A stretch of DNA of 64,000 nt. Source: a virus. Location: IMG/VR virus record IMGVR_UViG_3300042453_004683, positions 30,134 through 94,133 of that record; one strand, 5' to 3'. Position 1 is the stretch's first letter. The number at the start of each line of letters is the position of its first letter. The notes under the pieces are model-generated. The model was not told where the DNA came from, ran no database searches, and saw only the letters and a list, made by a program, of their open reading frames with translations. The position numbers and the translations under genes were made by a program. Of the stretch, positions 58,614 to 64,000 are shown one piece after another.

Positions 58614-61600
58614 CTACTCCCGCGCGGCTGCGTCCGCGTCCCGGCGCTCTGCGCCGAGGCGCTCGTCGGCGCCGCGGCGGATCGGGTAGCCGAGCAGCGT
58701 GATCATAGTCTCGAAGGCCGTCGCGGCCGCCGCCCGGTCGCCGGCCTTGGAGGCGATGTAGTACGCCTGCGCGGCCATCTCGAACTCGCGCTTGACGTCC
58801 GCGAGCGCGAACTGCGAGAGGATGTTGACGGCCGCCCAGGTGCCGGCGCTGACGTAGTAGGTGTAGCGCCCCTCGACGGTCGCGCCCTCCTCGTTCGCCT
58901 TCTCCAGCGGAACGTCGTCGCGGCGGATCGTGACGAGGCTGGCCGGGAGCATCGCGCCGATCCACTCGGGGATGCGGACCTTGCCGTCGGCCTCCTTTGC
59001 GGCGAGCGCCTGGTACGTTTGGATGACCTGCCCAGCCAGCGGCGACCGCTCGGCGTCCTCCGGCGAGAACGCCGTCTCGTCGATGTTGATGATCGGGGCT
59101 TCCACGCCGGCGGCGGAGAGCCCCGCGTTGAAGACACCGCCGGCGATGGAGCCCAGCAGCCCCATCACGTTGACGGCGGTGGCGATCATCGAAGCCGTCT
59201 CCGACTCCTGCATGATCAGGGCGGCGATCTGGAACGGCGAGGCCGTGTCCAGGTCCTGCTGGAGCATCCGGATCTGCGACCGCCCGCGGGAGTAGCGGAC
59301 GTACCGCTCGTCGGCGATGCCCGGCGCGACAAGCATCGGGTTGCGGCTGTCGCCCGCCCGGAGGAACTTCGCCGCGAGCTGCGTCGCGCCGGTGTTCGGG
59401 CGACCGCTCACGCTGAACAGGTCCTGCCCCACCGGGATCTTCGTGCCGACCCGGTTGGAGACGATCGCCCGGAGGGCGGCCACCTTGTCGGCGGGCAGCG
59501 GGTAGCCGTGCTCGCGCTCCAGCGCGCCGACCATGCCGTAGTACATCTCGCGCTGCTCAGGCGTCATCTGGTCCGTGTCGATGCCGTACTCGTCGGACGT
59601 GTAGGCGTCGATGAGGGACTGCGCGCCGGCGAAGATGCCGGCCTGCGCCCGGCGCGCCCGCATGAGCGCCACGCGACCGCGGTTGGTGAACAGCAGGTCG
59701 AGCACGGCGCGGTTGTTGTTCTTGCGCCAGGCCCAGAAGGGCAGGAACAGCGACACAAACAGGCTACGGTCATTCCCGTGGACCGTACGGCCGTAGTTGT
59801 AGAGGATCGCCGACGTCGAGCGCGCGGCGCTCACGGGGTCGAACCCGTCCTCCAGGAGCGTCACGTACAGCGACAGGCGCTCCATCGACGAGAACTGCTC
59901 CATCGTCGCGGACGTCACCTCGCGGGACCACTGGACGACATCCAGCGCGTTCGCCGCGAGCTGCCGCGCGGTCTCCACGGGGATGCGCGGATACCGACGG
60001 AGCAGGTTGGAGACGGCGAGGCTGGGGTTCGCCTCGGCCTCGCGCATGGTCATGCCGAACATGTCGCGCAGGCTGGCCTCGACGCGCTGGCTGGTGTCGA
60101 AGCTGGACAGGACGCCGTACTGCTGGGCGACGTCGCGGGCCTCGCGGGCGGTGGTCTGCCCAATCGAGGTGGGGATGATCGTGTTCTCGCCTCGCCACAC
60201 GCTGAGGACGCTGGGACGCTGCATCCCGAGCGCGAGCATCTCCTCCACCCGAGCGTGGTGGGCCGCGAGGCCGGCGTCGTCGAGGCCGCGCACGAACCGC
60301 TCGATGGCGGCGGCGGCAGCCTGCCCGCCGTCCGCGAGGCGGCCCACGACGTCCACCTCCGTCCCCTGCTGGCGCGCCATCTGGATCGCCGGGGCGAGCC
60401 CGGGGATGAGGCCGTAGATCCCGCCCGCCGCGGTGCGCGCGGTGTACCGCGCGGTCACGGACGGGTTGGTCATGGTGAGGACGCGGAAGAAGCCGTCCAC
60501 CGTGTCCTGGACCATCTTCTTGTTGTACAGGAACAGGTTGCCGCGGACGATCGAGGTGCTCGCCGCGCGGCCGATCAGCTTGGCGCGCTCGATGTCGGCG
60601 GAGGTGCCGCGCTCGAAGGCCGCGATCTCGATCGGCTTGGCCTTGCTGAACGCCTGCGCCAGGATGGCGGCGGCGGAGCGCGGCACGTAGATGTCCTCGC
60701 CGGTGAGGTCGATGCGCTCCATGTCGCCGCGCTCGGCCAGGCCGAACACGCGGATCAGCCGCTCGGCCTCAGCGCGCTCGGCGTCCTCCAGGTACTCGCC
60801 GCTGATCGCCTTGGAGATCAGGCTGTACTGGTCGGGCGAGATGGCGGCGCCGGTGCGGGAGAGCCGGATGGTGCCGTGCGTGGTCTGGGAGTACGCGGTC
60901 AGGTGAACCACGAGGTTGACGGCGCGCCGGTTGAGGGCGATGTCGTCGAGCGAGGTGGTCTTGACGATGCCGATCAGGCGCTGCACGAAGCCCTTGATCT
61001 GGTCGGGATCGCCGAAGTCGGGGTCGGGGTCGGTGAGGATCTCCAGCAGCGGGATGTCGATCGCGGCGCTCGCCCCGGGCACCGTGTCGCCCTGGCCGAA
61101 GGCGATCTTGCGCATGTCGCCCATGAAGTCGGGCGCGAGCTGCATGGAGATCTGCTCGGCCTGCTTCGACGCCTTCGCGTCCCGCAGCGCCCGCGCCTGC
61201 ACGAGGTCGGCGACCGCCTTGGACAGCGCGTCGTTGGCCTCGCCCATCTTCTCGCGGCTGATCGGGCGCCCCTTCGGGTCCTCGGGCAGCAGGAAGTGGG
61301 TGTTGAGCCACTGGATGGCGTCGAACCGGCGGCCGTCCTTCCGCGCGACGCGGGCCGCGTCGATGGCACCGCCGACCAGCTCGGCGGCCGTGACGGTGCT
61401 CTCGTTGCTGCGGCGGCGCACGCCAGCGATCACCTTGCCACCGGGCGTGCCCTCGCCGCCAGCGCGGAAGTCGTCGACGATCCGCGTCATCATGGCGCGC
61501 GCGTTCTCGGCGGCGTTGATCCGACCGGAGGAGGAGACGGGCACGCCGAACGGCGTCACCAGCCCTGGCTCGCCCGTGAGGTAGCGGTAGATCAGGTCGC

Positions 61601-64000
61601 TGTTCGGGGCCTGCCGGAGGAGGACCACCATGTCGCCGATGCCCTGCTCGACCTCGTTGGCGAGGGGCGCCAGGAACGGACGCAGCGGCGGCGGGTTGCG
61701 CACGAACGGAGCGGCGGAGGCATCGCCGATGACGGGCAGGGACAGGTACTTGAGGATGGTGCGGGTGACGCCAGGACCGCCGCCGTCCAGCAGGTACGGA
61801 GCGTGGAGCGCCTGGTCGATCGCCTCGGTGAGCGACCGGGTGGCGATGGTGGCGCCACGGCGGCGGGTGGTGGCGCGGGGGAAGGCGGCCTCGGTGTCGA
61901 TCGCTTCCGCGCCCGACAGATCGGTGCGGATGCCGGGGATCGCCTCCGGGGTCAGGGCCTCCGCCTTGAGGACCGGCACCGGCGCCCGGACGAAGGCGAA
62001 GCCGTCCCGCGGGGTGGCGCCGGTGGCGTCGCCGTACATCGTGTTGATGTTGACCTCGTGCGGCTTCCAGGTGGGGCGCCCGCCGGCCAGAGCCGCGGCG
62101 ATGGTGTCGTCATCCTCGCCAACCACGCTCTCTGGGATCTCGACCGCCCGCCGCTCGATGAGGGCGACGCCGAGGTCCTTCTTGGCCTGGTTGAGCCGCT
62201 TGTTGAGGGCGTACCCGGACAGACCTTCCGCGCGGGCGGCCTGCTCGACCTTGGCGTACTCGGCGACAGCGCGGTCCAAGATCTCCTCGTACGCCTCCGG
62301 CGAGTAGTACTGCTCCTCGCCCATGAAGCGGATGAGGACGGCGTGCTGGTCCGGGGTGGCGTTGACGGCGATCTTGACCTTCGAGGAGATCACCTTGTCA
62401 ACCTCGCTGCTCACCTGCCGCGAGAGCGCCCGCGCCTGCGAGGTGGCGGCGGTGTCGATGATCAGCGGGACGCTGCCCTGGTCGCCGTAGGCGACGCGGG
62501 CGATGGGGGCAGCCGGGTTGACGTTGCCACGCGCCTTGTTGACCACGCGGCGGAGGTTGGGCGCGAAGCCGCCCTTGTCGAGCAGCGCCTCGGTGATGGC
62601 GCGCACCTCGGGGACGTCGCCGAACAGCGGGGTCGCCGCGCCGGCGCGGAGGGCCGCGGCCGTGCGCATCGCCGCCAGCCCGCGGACTTCGGCCGCCACG
62701 AGCGTCGCGTCGATGAGCGAGTCGATCTCCTCCAGCGCCTCCTTCTCGCCGCGGGCCTCGCGGTACTTGCGCGCCTGCTGGTGAAGGTCGGTCACGCCCT
62801 TGTAGAAGTCGTCGAGGGCGGCGGCCGCCTCGCCGACGCTCTCCTCGTCCTTGGTGAGCGCCGAGGAGGCTCGCTGGTTGATGGGGGTGAAGATCGCGTT
62901 GGCGGCGCGCTTGTTGGCGGCGAGGTCGGCGGCGATGTCGAAGGGGATGTCCGCCGCGTTCACGTCGTCCTTGCCGGCCTCGACGGCCTTCAGCCGGTTG
63001 TAGAGCGCGCGCAGGTCGGCCAGGTCGGCCTTGCCGACGATCTCGGCGATGTCAACGTCGCCGTCCTTGTTGGCCTTGATGCGCGCGATCAGCTTGAACG
63101 GCTTCCTCGGAGCCGGTGCGGCGGGAGCGGGCGGCGCGGGGGCAGCGGCGGGCGTCGGGGCGGGCGCGGCGGGCGTCGGAGGAGCAGTCGGGCGCGCCGG
63201 CGCGATCACGGTCGGCGCGTCAACGTCGTCGACCACCGCGGCGGGCGTGGGCGTCGGGGTCGCAGCCGCGGCCGGCGCGGGCGTAGCAGCAGCGGCCTTG
63301 GCGTCCACCACGTTGCCATCATAAACGCGCGCGACGGTGACCTTGGTCTTGTCCTTGTCCTTGGCGGCCTGCGCCTTGATGGCGTCCGCCACCTTGGCGC
63401 CGTGAGCGCGGGTAGCCGCCTCGTCGAGGCCGGTGGCGTCGGTGAAGAACTTCAGGTACTCGGCCGCATCCTCCGGCTTCGTGACGCGGGTGAGGACGTA
63501 GGCGGCGCGGTCCAGGTCGGACGCGAACGACACGTTCACCTTGCCCACCCGAAGCGGCGCGGAGGCAAGCACCTTGGGCAGCTTCGGGTGCTCGACCTTG
63601 GGCGCGGGAGCCGGCTTCGCGGCGGGCGGCGCGACCTCGATGGCGCCCTCGGCGATGCGCTCCTTGACGAAGTACGCGAAGTTCGTCGTGTTGTTGTAGC
63701 GGAACTCCAGCGTCAGGCCGGCGGGGGCGAGGCTCTCGTCGACGGCAGCGGCGATGGCCTTGATGTCCTCGGGGGTGTCGCCCGCGATGATGATCGACGA
63801 CTTGCCCTGGTTGGCCTTGCCGCCCTTGTTGAACGCCTGCACCGCCGCGTCGCGGTAGCCATTCACCTTGGCGACCACCTGGTCGGCCTCCAGGTTCGCC
63901 TTCATCCGCTCGGTGAGCGCGAGCAGCGCGGGGCCGGCGCCTTCCAGCGCACGGCGCTCCTTGCTGGCGATCTTCCAGCCGTCGAAGGCGGTGCCCTCGA
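58614..64000 (-). CDS. Giant polyvalent-type virion protein (partial, over 1790 aa)
   Basis: The frame is open through the right window edge (in-frame residues upstream of the internal ATG at 63905 read EGTAFDGWKIASKERR), so the N-terminus is missing. Near the visible N-terminal part, a segment (VNVSFASDLDRAAYVLTRV, about 63530) matches the short domain I know from giant phage proteins of the large-polyvalent type. A Pro/Ala-rich linker follows, then a long helical region. The C-terminal part (LFLPFWAWRKNNNRAVLDLL, near 59730) resembles the LPD38-type domain. Such proteins are packaged in the head and enter the cell with the DNA. No enzymatic motif was recognised in the visible part. Confidence 0.75.
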   Translation of the reverse strand, partial: EGTAFDGWKIASKERRALEGAGPALLALTERMKANLEADQVVAKVNGYRDAAVQAFNKGGKANQGKSSIIIAGDTPEDIKAIAAAVDESLAPAGLTLEFRYNNTTNFAYFVKERIAEGAIEVAPPAAKPAPAPKVEHPKLPKVLASAPLRVGKVNVSFASDLDRAAYVLTRVTKPEDAAEYLKFFTDATGLDEAATRAHGAKVADAIKAQAAKDKDKTKVTVARVYDGNVVDAKAAAATPAPAAAATPTPTPAAVVDDVDAPTVIAPARPTAPPTPAAPAPTPAAAPAPPAPAAPAPRKPFKLIARIKANKDGDVDIAEIVGKADLADLRALYNRLKAVEAGKDDVNAADIPFDIAADLAANKRAANAIFTPINQRASSALTKDEESVGEAAAALDDFYKGVTDLHQQARKYREARGEKEALEEIDSLIDATLVAAEVRGLAAMRTAAALRAGAATPLFGDVPEVRAITEALLDKGGFAPNLRRVVNKARGNVNPAAPIARVAYGDQGSVPLIIDTAATSQARALSRQVSSEVDKVISSKVKIAVNATPDQHAVLIRFMGEEQYYSPEAYEEILDRAVAEYAKVEQAARAEGLSGYALNKRLNQAKKDLGVALIERRAVEIPESVVGEDDDTIAAALAGGRPTWKPHEVNINTMYGDATGATPRDGFAFVRAPVPVLKAEALTPEAIPGIRTDLSGAEAIDTEAAFPRATTRRRGATIATRSLTEAIDQALHAPYLLDGGGPGVTRTILKYLSLPVIGDASAAPFVRNPPPLRPFLAPLANEVEQGIGDMVVLLRQAPNSDLIYRYLTGEPGLVTPFGVPVSSSGRINAAENARAMMTRIVDDFRAGGEGTPGGKVIAGVRRRSNESTVTAAELVGGAIDAARVARKDGRRFDAIQWLNTHFLLPEDPKGRPISREKMGEANDALSKAVADLVQARALRDAKASKQAEQISMQLAPDFMGDMRKIAFGQGDTVPGASAAIDIPLLEILTDPDPDFGDPDQIKGFVQRLIGIVKTTSLDDIALNRRAVNLVVHLTAYSQTTHGTIRLSRTGAAISPDQYSLISKAISGEYLEDAERAEAERLIRVFGLAERGDMERIDLTGEDIYVPRSAAAILAQAFSKAKPIEIAAFERGTSADIERAKLIGRAASTSIVRGNLFLYNKKMVQDTVDGFFRVLTMTNPSVTARYTARTAAGGIYGLIPGLAPAIQMARQQGTEVDVVGRLADGGQAAAAAIERFVRGLDDAGLAAHHARVEEMLALGMQRPSVLSVWRGENTIIPTSIGQTTAREARDVAQQYGVLSSFDTSQRVEASLRDMFGMTMREAEANPSLAVSNLLRRYPRIPVETARQLAANALDVVQWSREVTSATMEQFSSMERLSLYVTLLEDGFDPVSAARSTSAILYNYGRTVHGNDRSLFVSLFLPFWAWRKNNNRAVLDLLFTNRGRVALMRARRAQAGIFAGAQSLIDAYTSDEYGIDTDQMTPEQREMYYGMVGALEREHGYPLPADKVAALRAIVSNRVGTKIPVGQDLFSVSGRPNTGATQLAAKFLRAGDSRNPMLVAPGIADERYVRYSRGRSQIRMLQQDLDTASPFQIAALIMQESETASMIATAVNVMGLLGSIAGGVFNAGLSAAGVEAPIINIDETAFSPEDAERSPLAGQVIQTYQALAAKEADGKVRIPEWIGAMLPASLVTIRRDDVPLEKANEEGATVEGRYTYYVSAGTWAAVNILSQFALADVKREFEMAAQAYYIASKAGDRAAAATAFETMITLLGYPIRRGADERLGAERRDADAAARE

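Overview
The window is part of a large, very GC-rich (roughly two-thirds G+C by eye) double-stranded DNA phage genome. The evidence is a phage-type replication and nucleotide set: a uracil-DNA-glycosylase-like/DNA polymerase I fusion, an SSB-like protein, an SF2 helicase, a DUF927 ATPase, a RecB/Cas4-like nuclease, an SMC/Rad50-like ATPase, RNase H, ThyA, DHFR, dUTPase and a class II ribonucleotide reductase with two inteins. There is also an N-acetylmuramoyl-L-alanine amidase, virion-type proteins with Ig-like repeats, and a giant polyvalent-type protein running off the right edge. No portal, large terminase or major capsid gene is visible and no integrase was found, so the window is only part of the genome. 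Promoters of the form TTGACG or TTGCNN, then 17 nt, then TA(C/G)NNN resemble the main sigma class of high-GC actinobacteria. That host guess is an inference.

Layout. 0-5.4 kb (+, with one minus gene): a modification patch with a beta-class DNA methyltransferase, a DUF262 protein and a C5-cytosine methyltransferase among unknown genes. 5.4-11 kb (-): a tightly coupled chain of small unknown genes with an HU-like protein and one exported protein, fed by at least five promoters. 11-13.4 kb: mostly non-coding, with a dispersed repeat, G-quadruplex-type repeats, one minus-strand membrane gene, a CTCGAG cluster and three identical-armed palindromes that look like operators. 13.4-20.9 kb (+): an array of small unknown genes. 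Several share the leader GGAGTGTTCCCTATG and are separated by stem-loops whose arms differ each time while the flanks are constant. 20.9-29.6 kb (+): more small genes, thymidylate synthase, dihydrofolate reductase, a nuclease-methyltransferase fusion and a cupin. 29.6-30.3 kb: a non-coding block with the second copy of the dispersed repeat. 30.3-47.3 kb: the replication and recombination block, with DUF927 and dUTPase on the minus strand. 47.3-53.6 kb (-): a second C5 methyltransferase, a membrane protein, the intein-bearing reductase and small genes. 53.6-64 kb: the third repeat copy, endolysin-type amidase, metallophosphoesterase, virion proteins and the giant protein.

How it fits together. 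The nucleotide genes (reductase, ThyA, DHFR, dUTPase) supply and clean dNTP pools for the phage polymerase. The nuclease, helicase, SMC-like ATPase and SSB-like protein form a recombination/replication module. Five DNA methyltransferases of different classes suggest heavy modification of phage DNA against host restriction. The least explained parts are the cassette-like array at 13.4-21.9 kb, the operator region at 12.9-13.25 kb and the three-copy intergenic repeat at 11.3, 29.9 and 53.6 kb.
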